A stretch of DNA of 16,858 nt from JBCCQH01 sp039024435 (GTDB taxonomy: Bacteria; Bacteroidota; Bacteroidia; J057; JADKCL01): NCBI GenBank assembly GCA_039024435.1, contig JBCCQH010000136.1:1-16858 (forward strand). Direction: 5' to 3'. How positions within the stretch are numbered: position 1 is the first letter of the stretch; every line of letters starts with the position of its first letter. Shown here piece after piece: positions 1 through 8,136 of this stretch. The position numbers and the translations under genes were made by a program. Under the pieces are notes generated by a model. That model worked only from the letters and a program-made list of their open reading frames with translations. It was not told the origin of the DNA and searched no databases.

Positions 1-1
1 G

Positions 2-229
2 GACGGAGCCAATGACACCTGGCTGATTCAGTGGCGGGGAGATTTGAGTCCGGAAAATTACGTCATTGATGTTTACAATCCCGGCGGGGGCCGGGTCTAC
101 CAGATGAACCCGATCATATCCACCTGGACGGGGGAAAACCTACCGGATGGGGTGTACTGGTGGGTGCTGAAAGATTTAATGACCGGCGAAGTAATACTGG
201 CTGGTGGGGTAACGATTCGAAGAAGGTAA
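2..229 (+). CDS. C-terminal end of a secreted protein with a gliding-motility-type (T9SS type B) C-terminal domain, partial
   Basis: Only the last 75 codons are present; the reading frame is open from base 2, so the gene begins outside the window. The visible residues are nearly a whole CHU_C / gliding motility-associated C-terminal domain: an N-D-x-W-L-I-Q-W opening, a central V-Y-N-P-G-G-G-R-V-Y strand, the W-T-G-E-N-L-P-D-G-V-Y-W-W turn and a final G-G-V-T-I-R-R-R. In this family the domain directs a Sec-exported protein through the type IX secretion system to the cell surface. The last 75 residues closely match the end of the 1285-aa protein at 2128-5985 (shared WLIQWR, QMNP/RMNP, NLPDGVYW, TIRR), so the two are paralogues. 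It lies 31 bases before a PorP/SprF gene, the same arrangement as the next pair. The upstream part is presumably a repeat-rich adhesin, but that cannot be seen here. Confidence 0.88.
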   Translation, partial: DGANDTWLIQWRGDLSPENYVIDVYNPGGGRVYQMNPIISTWTGENLPDGVYWWVLKDLMTGEVILAGGVTIRRR

Positions 230-260
230 CGACTATCTGAACTGCAGAAATGGAAATCGA

Positions 261-2108
261 ATGAAGTCCAATAAAATACTCTTTTTACTCGCATTGCTTG
301 TCTTGGGGCCCTTGGGTGACCTCGTCAGCCAGCAATTGCCGATCTCGCTGAACTACGTGTTTCGGCCGGGAATCGGCAATCCGGCGAACGTGGGGGCACT
401 CGACATGAACAATTTCCATCTGAGTCACCAGCAGCGCAAGGTGGGCATTGCCGGATGGCGTTCGGTCAGCCAGTTTATCAACTTTAACAGCCAGCCGCTG
501 GGCAAAGGGGGCAACTTTGGTTTGGGTGCGCAGATTACGAACGACATCGAGCACACCGAAAACCGCCTCGGTATCGACGGTATGGTGGCGGTGCAGTTGG
601 TGAAGTCGCAGCGCACCCGGTTTTCGCTGGGGATGAACCTGGGGATTACCAACTGGACCTCAAATTACAATCAGGTCCGGATCTACCACCGGGACGATGA
701 ACTGCTTCAAGCCCCTTTTAACTTTTCGGAGTTGAATGCGGGAATGGGCTTCGAATATGAATTGAAATTGAAGAAGGTCCGCCTGGATTTAGGTGGTTAC
801 GGGACCCAGTTGCCGGGCAACTTCTTGTCGCGGCAGATCAATGGCCTGCGGGTCGCACCGCATCTGCTCGGAGGGGGCGAACTGATGTTCAGTCCCGCGC
901 ACAACCTGTTGGTTGGTCCCATGGCGTTTTACCGCAATACTTTTCTGCGTGGCGATACGGTGTTGCGGCGCGGTGTCGCCGATGTGGGCTTCAAAGGTGA
1001 GCTTCCCCGTCAGGACATGTGGATCGGGGGGGCTTACCGCATCAACCGCTCGGCGCTATCGGTGGCCTTTGGCTTGCAGATCTACCTCAACGACACCGCC
1101 GGGAAACCGGAAAAAACCGTGCTGATCGCCGATATGATGGCAGGCTTCAGCTACCCCATGCAGGACGGAAGCACCTTCGGACCCACGTTTGAAATCGGGC
1201 TGGACATCTCTTTTGGGAAGCCTTATCGCCGCTTCAAGGACAAAGACACCGTGCGCTTCGTCAATGGGCCTTTCTGGGAAAATGACGGCAATCTGAACCG
1301 CCACATCGACGAGTTTCTCAAGATCAATGGCCCGGTGGGACTGCGCGGCGAGAGCTACGTGCGAAAGAGCGCGGTAAACATCACTTACTTTTTCCCGGAT
1401 CCGTCCCTGCAGTACTTGGGGACGACCCCGGAATTTGATGGGGATACCCTGCGCAACGTCGGGATGGAATGGATCGGGGTAGATGGCTTGCTGTACGGGG
1501 TGGTCAACGAGGTGATTCGAGAAGCATTGACCCCCGACACCCTCCACGTGATGAATCCGGAAGTGCTGGAGGCGCTCAAGGGCCTGGTTTCGGTGGAGTT
1601 GTCCTCGGACCTCAAAGTGAGTGAAGCCGAGGTCGACGAGCTGGCGGAGGCGATGTTGTACGAGGGCGAGTTTGGGACGAACAACGGCAGCGAGGACACC
1701 CTGTTTTTGAGTGTGGTTTACAACGGTGCCGATACCCTGGCGGGCATTCCCCTGAACCGCTCAATCACCAACCTGGAACTGGCGATTCTCAAATTGCACT
1801 CGATGCAGAAGAAGCTGGAATTTGAAATGGAATCGCGGTACGGGGAAGAATTTGCCATCGTGCTGGAAGACGAAGAATACGATCCGATTGCCGTGGCGGG
1901 TAAGAAAATCGTGACCTTAAAAAAGCCGCGGATTACCCCGAACCACCCCCACCAGGACGCCTTCCAGATTAACCTTCTGAAGCTGAAGTTTACCCGCAAC
2001 AGCGGCCAGAAGGTCGACAGCAAAGGCCGCGTGATTCCCGATGCTTATCCGGATGACCGCCGCCGCGGCCGCAAAAATAAAAATGGTCCCAAACGCGACC
2101 GGAGATAA
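261..2108 (+). CDS. PorP/SprF-family outer membrane protein with a long C-terminal extension (copy 1)
   Basis: 615 aa. Residues 1-24 are a Sec signal peptide (MKSNKILFLLALLVLGPLG, then VSQQ). Residues about 25-325 match the PorP/SprF beta-barrel family: a Y-x-F-R-P-G-x-x-N-P-A-N-x-G opening, H-Q-Q-R-K-x-x-x-A-G-W, N-D-I-E-H-T-E, a T-S-N-Y block, L-P-G-N-F-L-S-R, VGPMAFYRNT and FGPTFEIGLDISFG. Family members are outer membrane partners of type IX secretion and gliding; SprF is needed to deliver SprB to the surface. Usual members are about 300-350 aa. Here a further 290 residues (about 326-615) follow, with conserved blocks EWIGVD, EALTP and a helix N-L-E-L-A-I-L-K-L-H-S-M-Q-K-K-L, ending in a tail rich in Arg and Lys. 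The start is set by the signal peptide, 31 bases after the preceding gene. A copy with the same layout lies at 6006-7898. The family call is firm; the role of the extension is unknown. Confidence 0.87.
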   Translation: MKSNKILFLLALLVLGPLGDLVSQQLPISLNYVFRPGIGNPANVGALDMNNFHLSHQQRKVGIAGWRSVSQFINFNSQPLGKGGNFGLGAQITNDIEHTENRLGIDGMVAVQLVKSQRTRFSLGMNLGITNWTSNYNQVRIYHRDDELLQAPFNFSELNAGMGFEYELKLKKVRLDLGGYGTQLPGNFLSRQINGLRVAPHLLGGGELMFSPAHNLLVGPMAFYRNTFLRGDTVLRRGVADVGFKGELPRQDMWIGGAYRINRSALSVAFGLQIYLNDTAGKPEKTVLIADMMAGFSYPMQDGSTFGPTFEIGLDISFGKPYRRFKDKDTVRFVNGPFWENDGNLNRHIDEFLKINGPVGLRGESYVRKSAVNITYFFPDPSLQYLGTTPEFDGDTLRNVGMEWIGVDGLLYGVVNEVIREALTPDTLHVMNPEVLEALKGLVSVELSSDLKVSEAEVDELAEAMLYEGEFGTNNGSEDTLFLSVVYNGADTLAGIPLNRSITNLELAILKLHSMQKKLEFEMESRYGEEFAIVLEDEEYDPIAVAGKKIVTLKKPRITPNHPHQDAFQINLLKLKFTRNSGQKVDSKGRVIPDAYPDDRRRGRKNKNGPKRDRR

Positions 2109-2127
2109 CCCAAGTCTGGTACAGATC

Positions 2128-5100
2128 ATGGAAAGAACAAGATCAATGATTCAGCCCCCGCTCAATCAAGTCCCCGCTTCGGGACTGCTAAATCGATCCG
2201 CAATTCGGGGAAAGCAAAGGTGGATAGCGCTGCTTTTGCTGTTGGTGGTAGGTGCTCTGGGTTCGCAGGTAAATGGACAGATCGTCAATGGCTTGTTGAC
2301 CCCCAACTCGCCCTACCGCACCGGGGAATTGCTCCACTTTACCGGGCCGGGAATCTGGCAAAGTGGAACCTGCGACACCCTCGTGGTCCGCGATCCCAAT
2401 ACCAACATCGAGTATTTCTTCACTCCGGGGACCATGATCACCGACAGTACCTATCTGGGCGGCAATCCGCCCTTTGGGTTCATCGACTCGATTTACTTCC
2501 GGATTCCCAAGAGTCTTCCTTGCGGGAACCTGGAATTCTACGTCAATGCCCCGCCGTCCTGTGGCGGTCTGGGTTCGGGAGCGGGCAATCCTTTTGCGGT
2601 GGACATCCGGGACAGCATCTCGGTAGTGTATCCGGGGACGGATACCTTCTGCCTCGGAGACAACAATCCAATTCCGATCATCGACCTGGCGGTAGATACG
2701 CCGATTTTTCGGATTGGTGGAGGCTTCTCGGGCGTACTCGATCCGGTCACCGGTGAGTTTGGGGTGACTTCGGCGGTGCTGGGACAGTTGATTCCCGTCG
2801 TGGCGACTTCCGATACGAGCAATCCGGGTTGCGCGGACACGCAGACATTCAGCTTCCTGGTCGATACGCTGAAACCGGGTCTGGGCATCAATTACGGTAG
2901 TCTGAATCCCTCTTTCTGTCCGCTCGACAGTTTTATTTCGCCGGCTTCCGGTTTTGGGGACAGCACTTTTGAAGCGATTCCCGCGCTGCAGTGGGCGTCC
3001 AAGGATTCCGGCATCGTGGATCTGATCGGTTCGCCCCCGGGCAACTACTCGGTGCTTTACATTCCGCCCCACAACGAATGCCAAATACCGGATACCGCCC
3101 GGCTGACCATCATTCCCTTGCAGACGCCGGTATTTCAGTACGACAGCTTGTACTGTCTGCGGGACACCGCAGCTTTTCCCCAGATCACCTATTTGCCCAA
3201 CGGGATCTTTTTCGAAGATGCCACGACAACTGGCTTGGTGATTGACTCGATGACCGGGGCGATCAATCTGGACTCTTCCTCTTTTGGGACGCATTTGGTG
3301 CGCTTTCGTCCCTCGGTCGCGTGTGCCGATACCACGGTCTCGGATTCCATCTTAATTTACAATACGCCGCAGCCCTTCATGGTTTTTGATCCGGATACGG
3401 TGTGTTACGGTCCCGGGATGACTGGTCCGCAGGCCTCTACGCTGAATCCACAGCCGGGTGCGGGGGGCTACTTCCGGGACACCTCGGGTTTTGTTTCGAT
3501 TGATACGGCAAGTGGCGTGGTCAACATACTGGCCAGCACCCAGGGAGGGCCCTACTTTGTCTTTTACGTGAGCGGCGACTCCCTCTGCCCGGACAGCATC
3601 ACCGCACCACTGACCATTTTGCCCACCGACAGTTTTGACATTTATTATCCCAAATCGCGCTACTGCGAGACCGAAGCCGATCCGCCGGCGATATTTGCCA
3701 GTGGTCCGACCGGGGGAGAGTTCATCGCTTCGCCCCCTGGATTGATCATCAATGACAGCACCGGCCAGATCGATCTTGATTCTTCGCAGACCGGGACTTA
3801 CCTCGTCCAGTACATCTCCCCCAACACCGAATGTCGGGATACTACGGTTGTCGATTCCGCATTTGTCATCGATGGGATAGGCGTATCGGGCTTTTTCCTG
3901 CCCAACAACAGCCCGGTTTCGGATACACTCTGTCAGGGGAGTGGATTGATTCGGATGGGACCGATTATTTTCCAAAGTGCGACCAGTGGTTTCATCGTCA
4001 CCGGACCGAATGGCCCGATTCCCGGGGCGGTGGTAAATGACTCCATCGATACCGGAGTGGTGCCCCCCGGGGGACCGTATCCGATCACCCGCTACGTGAA
4101 CAATGGGGTCTGCGTGGATTCTACGACTTTGTTCCTGACGATTGCTCCCCGGGAAGATGCTTCATTTTTCTACGTGGAAGATACCATTTGTAGCAATGCC
4201 AATGATCCCTTTCCGCTTCTCCAAGGGACGACGATGGGGGTATTTTCCACCGATCCGGGGGATACCGTAGTCGTGAATGCCTCGACGGGTCAGGTCAGTC
4301 TGGGCAGTGCGTTTGGAACCTATACCATTACCTACATGACGCAAGGGCTCTGTCCGGATACCGCTACGGCGGACATCCGGATCCTGCCGGCAAACTCGGC
4401 CACCTTTGTATACATCGGTCAGCCGCAGTTTTGCAGCAACCGGGATTCGGTCTGGATCCGGGTCGATACGAGTGCGTTTTTTGAACCGGGTGGGGTGTTT
4501 ACCTTTGCCAGCCCAGGCGGCGGCACCTTGTTCCTCGACTCCCTGGATGGTTCGATTAACATCGACAGTTCAGATTTTGGCACCTACAGTGTTACGTACA
4601 GCTTGACAAATTCGGTTTGTGACCAGGATTTCATCAATGAGATTGACATTGTCGCGGCCGATGATACCACGACGATGGCCTATCCGCAGGATATCTTCTG
4701 CCCGAACGACGCTAACCCCACGCCTATCGTAGTGGGGGACCAAACGGGGATTTTCCTCGGACCTCCGGGATTGAACTTCGTCGATACCCTCGGGACGATT
4801 GACCTGGGAAATTCGCTCTCGGATACCTTCCAGATTCGCTATTCCCTGGGGGGGAGTTGCGACGTGACGCTCAGTGATACGATTGAGATCCAGGAGGAAG
4901 TACTCGCGAACTTTGACTACGGGAAGGAACTGTTCTGCAACACCGACTCGAATCCCGAACCGATCAATTTTGTTCAGGGGAATGGAACTTTCTCCGCGAC
5001 GGATGACTTCGGGACGCCGGTACCGTTCATCGACTCGACCTCCGGCGAATTTTTCCTCAATCTGGTCACGGACAACAATGTCAATTATGTGATCTCCTTC

Positions 5101-5985
5101 GTGCCGAATTCTGGCTGTACCGATACTACCCGGCGGATCATCACTGTGTTCCAGGGACCGACGGGAGCGACGCTGGACCCGGCCGTAATCGATCCGATAT
5201 GCGATGGAGATCTGATCACTTTTGCCGCATCGGGTTCCGAAACTGGCTACAACTGGTTTGTGAATGACAATCAGGTGCCTCCGTTGGACCTGGGCACCAA
5301 TACGGCGACCTTTGAAACTACGACGCTCGCCGACGGTGCGGTCGTGGCGGTTTCGTTCGGAAACCTGGCGGGGTGTGTGGACACCCTGAGTCGAACCGTA
5401 TCGGTCTTTCCCAATCCGATCATCGCGGTTCAGGACACGTCGATCACCGTTTCCGGAGATCAAGAAGTCCAGATTCCGGTCACTTCCTTCCTGAATGCGA
5501 CCTTCCTGAATTGGGAAGCGGCCAGCTCCGCCAACATTGTCTACAACCGCACCAATGACCTGGAAGGGCCGGTCGACAATGGCCAGTCCTTCACGATCCT
5601 CAATCAGTTGTCGCTGGCCGATTCCTCGAATCCCGCCTTGGTGATCTTCACGATTACCCCGATTGCGCAGGGCTGTGAGGGCGATCCACTCAGCGTGTTT
5701 GTGCGGGTCAATCCCGACAACCAGGCGATCTTCGTTCCGGAGCTGATCACTCCGAATGGGGACGAACTGAACGACCGATGGCTCATCCAGTGGCGCAACG
5801 GCATTTTGCCGGAGCTCTACACGATGCTGCTGTTCAACCGCAGTGGCGGACAAGTCCTCCGGATGAACCCGCTGAACCAAAACTTTACCGGGGATAACCT
5901 GCCCGATGGCGTTTATTGGTACAAATTGCTCGATCAGAACGGCAACGTGGTACGCACGGGCGGATTAACGATCAGAAGAAAGTAA
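2128..5985 (+). CDS. Large repeat-rich secreted protein with gliding-motility (T9SS type B) C-terminal domain
   Basis: About 1285 aa. A hydrophobic stretch W-I-A-L-L-L-L-L-V-V-G-A-L-G ending V-N-G-Q (residues about 30-50) is the signal peptide. The rest is roughly ten to twelve degenerate modules of 80-90 residues. Each has a Cys after a short strand (F/Y-C-x-x-x-D-x-P), a G-x-F turn, a D-S-x-T-G-x-I-x-L-D-S-S block, G-T-Y-x-V-x-Y and a second Cys in C-x-D-T, an Ig/PKD-like surface-protein pattern. From about residue 1200 comes the CHU_C sorting domain: V-P-E-L-I-T-P-N-G-D-E-L-N-D-R-W, NLPDGVYWYKL, final TIRRK. The frame stays open back to 2041, inside the previous gene; ATG at 2128 is preferred (19-base gap, signal peptide kept), and ATG 2146 is an alternative. 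It is probably a surface adhesin or gliding-type filament exported by T9SS, with the PorP/SprF protein 20 bases downstream as its partner. No enzymatic motif was seen. Confidence 0.87.
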   Translation: MERTRSMIQPPLNQVPASGLLNRSAIRGKQRWIALLLLLVVGALGSQVNGQIVNGLLTPNSPYRTGELLHFTGPGIWQSGTCDTLVVRDPNTNIEYFFTPGTMITDSTYLGGNPPFGFIDSIYFRIPKSLPCGNLEFYVNAPPSCGGLGSGAGNPFAVDIRDSISVVYPGTDTFCLGDNNPIPIIDLAVDTPIFRIGGGFSGVLDPVTGEFGVTSAVLGQLIPVVATSDTSNPGCADTQTFSFLVDTLKPGLGINYGSLNPSFCPLDSFISPASGFGDSTFEAIPALQWASKDSGIVDLIGSPPGNYSVLYIPPHNECQIPDTARLTIIPLQTPVFQYDSLYCLRDTAAFPQITYLPNGIFFEDATTTGLVIDSMTGAINLDSSSFGTHLVRFRPSVACADTTVSDSILIYNTPQPFMVFDPDTVCYGPGMTGPQASTLNPQPGAGGYFRDTSGFVSIDTASGVVNILASTQGGPYFVFYVSGDSLCPDSITAPLTILPTDSFDIYYPKSRYCETEADPPAIFASGPTGGEFIASPPGLIINDSTGQIDLDSSQTGTYLVQYISPNTECRDTTVVDSAFVIDGIGVSGFFLPNNSPVSDTLCQGSGLIRMGPIIFQSATSGFIVTGPNGPIPGAVVNDSIDTGVVPPGGPYPITRYVNNGVCVDSTTLFLTIAPREDASFFYVEDTICSNANDPFPLLQGTTMGVFSTDPGDTVVVNASTGQVSLGSAFGTYTITYMTQGLCPDTATADIRILPANSATFVYIGQPQFCSNRDSVWIRVDTSAFFEPGGVFTFASPGGGTLFLDSLDGSINIDSSDFGTYSVTYSLTNSVCDQDFINEIDIVAADDTTTMAYPQDIFCPNDANPTPIVVGDQTGIFLGPPGLNFVDTLGTIDLGNSLSDTFQIRYSLGGSCDVTLSDTIEIQEEVLANFDYGKELFCNTDSNPEPINFVQGNGTFSATDDFGTPVPFIDSTSGEFFLNLVTDNNVNYVISFVPNSGCTDTTRRIITVFQGPTGATLDPAVIDPICDGDLITFAASGSETGYNWFVNDNQVPPLDLGTNTATFETTTLADGAVVAVSFGNLAGCVDTLSRTVSVFPNPIIAVQDTSITVSGDQEVQIPVTSFLNATFLNWEAASSANIVYNRTNDLEGPVDNGQSFTILNQLSLADSSNPALVIFTITPIAQGCEGDPLSVFVRVNPDNQAIFVPELITPNGDELNDRWLIQWRNGILPELYTMLLFNRSGGQVLRMNPLNQNFTGDNLPDGVYWYKLLDQNGNVVRTGGLTIRRK

Positions 5986-6005
5986 ACGGCAAGCAGAAGT
6001 CAACC

Positions 6006-7898
6006 ATGAAACACTTTTATCGCATCTTTGTGTTGTTCCCGATTCTGCTGGCCTGGTCGTCGACAGCGGACGCCCAGCAGCTTGCCGTATCGAACTACCA
6101 AATGTTTCAGCCGGGACTGTACAATCCCGCCTACATCCCGAACAGCACCCTGAACCAGATATACCTGGGGCACCAGCACCGGCAACTGGCGGATGTGGGC
6201 TGGGGTACCATCAGCCAGTTCCTCAATTTCAAGAGCAAGGCCCTGGGCCGATCCAAGAGTTTCGGTTGGGGGGCTTACATCTACAATGACATCGAGCACA
6301 CCGAGCGGCGCACGGCCCTTGGGATCTCGGTTGCGGCAAATTTGGTCAGCACCGACATTGCCTATCTGGGAGTGGGGTTTTCGGGGGGCCTGATCAACTG
6401 GGCCTCGAACTACTCCGATATCCCGGTGTATCACCCGACGGACCCCTTGGTGGTGCGCGCTTCCAACATCGCCGAGCTGGACGCGGGAATGGGCCTGTCC
6501 TTTGGGATTGAGACGTATGCGGTACGGGCGCAGGCCCATGCTACCGCCCAGCAATTGCCCGGATCACTGCTTTCGCGGGATATCCCGGGGATCAAGTTGG
6601 CGCCCCACTTGCTGAGTCAGGCGCACGTATTGTTCAGCCCTATTCCCGACGTGTACGTCGGGCCGATGGCGTACTACCGCAACACGTTTAGCCGCGATTC
6701 CCTAGTGGGAGGGATTGTGCGGGGCCAACTCGACATTGGCTTCCGGACCGATTTTGACCGGCCCAACTTTTGGTTCGGCGGTGCCTACCGAATGGACAAT
6801 GCCGCGGTGACGGCGGCATTTGGCTTGCGGATTGCCGGTACCGACACGAATACCATCGGGCGGAAATCGGCCACCTTCCTGGATTTGAATCTGGCTGCTT
6901 CCTATCCACTGAATGAAAGCGCCATCTTCGGGCCGAGCATTGAAATCGGTCTGAAGTTGCAGATCGGTCGGGCCGGGGAAGATGTCACCAAGATCGATAC
7001 CCTGGGCAAAATGCGGGGTTCATTCTGGGTGAGCAACGGCAATATGAACATGCACAAGGTCCGCCAACTTACTCCCACGTCCCCCTCGGGCCTGGAAGCG
7101 GAGACGCTGATCGGGGAAAAGCTGGTCACGCTGCTGTACAATTGGGACGACAATATGTACCTGTTTTCCGGCACGCAAATGGATACCCTGAACGATTCCA
7201 TGGTCACCCGGCTCGGACCAGAGTGGATTGGGGTCGACAATATTTTGCAAAACATGTCCCGCGAGGTGATCGTGGAAGCCTTGACCCCGCGGAGTACCGA
7301 CGTGGAAAACCCGGACTCCCTGGAACCGCTCAAGGACTTGCTGGCCGTAGGTTTGGTGGCGCGCCTCAAAGTGGACGAATTGGCGGCAGACTTCGGGGCG
7401 GACAACGGCAAGGGCGGTATGACTTACAATGGCGAACTGGGCTACGACAACGCTTTTGGCGATTCGTTGAGCATGGTGATCCGCTACTTTGACATCGATA
7501 CCACCATCGTTGTGAAGCGGGGAGAACGCCTCACCAATATGGCCCTGGCCTGTCTGAAACTGGAAGCGATGCAGCGCAAGTTGCTGTTTGAACTGAACCA
7601 AGTCTACGGGGAAAGCATCGCATTTGTGCGGGAAGGTTACCGGCCGAATGAAACGGGCGACCGCAAGATTGCTTATCTGCGCCATCCCGAGGTGATCCTC
7701 AACAACCCAAACCAAAAACCATTTCAGGTGTCGGGGGTCGTGCTTGACTTTGCTCGGGATCCCGGTTGGGTTCCTGAAGTCTCCGACAACAAAAAACGGA
7801 GTCGAGAAAAACGCAACGCCAACCGGTCCGGCCGCGAACCCCGGGGAAAGCGGGCCCGTAACCAGTACCGGGAAGAAGTTCCGGACAATTGGGACTGA
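6006..7898 (+). CDS. PorP/SprF-family outer membrane protein with a long C-terminal extension (copy 2)
   Basis: 630 aa. The frame is open from a TTG at 5916, but the ATG at 6006 is chosen: it opens directly on a signal peptide (MKHFYRIFVLFPILLAWSS ending D-A-Q-Q) and leaves a 20-base gap after the preceding stop. Residues about 25-330 are the PorP/SprF barrel: F-Q-P-G-L-Y-N-P-A-Y, H-Q-H-R-Q, SQFLNFKSKALG, NDIEHTERR, QQLPGSLLSRDIPG, VGPMAYYRNTFSR and FGPSIEIGLKLQIG. These blocks align with copy 1 along the whole length. A 290-residue extension follows, with the shared EWIGVD, V-I-V-E-A-L-T-P, LTNMALACLKLEAMQRKL and VYGESIAFV blocks, then a tail of about 35 residues very rich in Arg and Lys. 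This is the last gene of the operon; a hairpin and T-run lie just downstream. The proposed role is outer membrane partner of the 1285-aa protein in type IX secretion; that is inference from SprB/SprF. Confidence 0.87.
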   Translation: MKHFYRIFVLFPILLAWSSTADAQQLAVSNYQMFQPGLYNPAYIPNSTLNQIYLGHQHRQLADVGWGTISQFLNFKSKALGRSKSFGWGAYIYNDIEHTERRTALGISVAANLVSTDIAYLGVGFSGGLINWASNYSDIPVYHPTDPLVVRASNIAELDAGMGLSFGIETYAVRAQAHATAQQLPGSLLSRDIPGIKLAPHLLSQAHVLFSPIPDVYVGPMAYYRNTFSRDSLVGGIVRGQLDIGFRTDFDRPNFWFGGAYRMDNAAVTAAFGLRIAGTDTNTIGRKSATFLDLNLAASYPLNESAIFGPSIEIGLKLQIGRAGEDVTKIDTLGKMRGSFWVSNGNMNMHKVRQLTPTSPSGLEAETLIGEKLVTLLYNWDDNMYLFSGTQMDTLNDSMVTRLGPEWIGVDNILQNMSREVIVEALTPRSTDVENPDSLEPLKDLLAVGLVARLKVDELAADFGADNGKGGMTYNGELGYDNAFGDSLSMVIRYFDIDTTIVVKRGERLTNMALACLKLEAMQRKLLFELNQVYGESIAFVREGYRPNETGDRKIAYLRHPEVILNNPNQKPFQVSGVVLDFARDPGWVPEVSDNKKRSREKRNANRSGREPRGKRARNQYREEVPDNWD

Positions 7899-7918
7899 GG
7901 GGAATGTTCAATTTGCTG

Positions 7919-7977
7919 ATTTCCGATTTGTGCGATCATCGGTTGCGCACCCTACAATTGGAAATCGGAAATTTTTT
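7919..7977 (+). terminator. Nested hairpin with T-run, likely terminator of the PorP/SprF operon
   Basis: Bases 7919-7929 (ATTTCCGATTT) and 7962-7972 (AAATCGGAAAT) are a perfect 11-base inverted repeat. Inside, GTGCG at 7930-7934 pairs with CGCAC at 7946-7950, leaving an 11-base one-sided bulge. A run of six T (7972-7977) follows. It sits 20 bases after the last stop of the operon and well before the next gene, as expected for an intrinsic terminator. The outer arm is A/T-rich, so strength is uncertain. Confidence 0.55.
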
Positions 7978-8071
7978 CGTCGGAAATTATTCATTGCAGC
8001 GCCTTGAAGCTTAACCAATAGACGGGTCGGCGGCGGTAGAAAATTTCGGGACAAGTCAGACTGAGTTTATT

Positions 8072-8096
8072 TTGCTCCTCAATCCGTTTATCTTTG
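8072..8096 (+). promoter_or_regulatory. Candidate Bacteroidota-type promoter for the secreted-protein pair
   Basis: TATCTTTG at 8089-8096 matches the Bacteroidota -7 element TAnnTTTG exactly. A TTG at 8072-8074 could be the -33 element, but the 14-base spacing is shorter than the usual 17-23, so only the -7 box is well supported. It lies 40 bases before the ATG at 8137, after the previous operon's terminator-like hairpin. Confidence 0.5.
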
Positions 8097-8136
8097 GGGC
8101 AAGATTTTCAATTCTTACGATAAAGTCTACCATCTT

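Noticed and set aside
1056..1547. 163-codon - strand frame within PorP/SprF copy 1
   Set aside because: It overlaps a gene with clear family motifs and has no recognisable features.
2041..2127. ATG at 2041 as start of the large repeat protein
   Set aside because: It would overlap the PorP/SprF gene by 68 bases and bury the signal peptide about 80 residues in; ATG 2128 or 2146 fits better.
2188..3294. 368-codon open frame on the - strand in the same gene
   Set aside because: Same reason: a shadow of the + strand gene, with no signal peptide, motif or promoter of its own.
4570..5880. 436-codon open frame on the - strand opposite the large repeat protein
   Set aside because: It lies entirely inside a well-supported + strand gene, shows no protein features, and is rich in Arg/Gly/Ile as expected from a shadow of GC-biased coding DNA.
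5916..6005. TTG start 30 codons upstream for PorP/SprF copy 2
   Set aside because: It would overlap the end of the previous gene by 70 bases and put a charged stretch before a perfect signal peptide that starts at ATG 6006.
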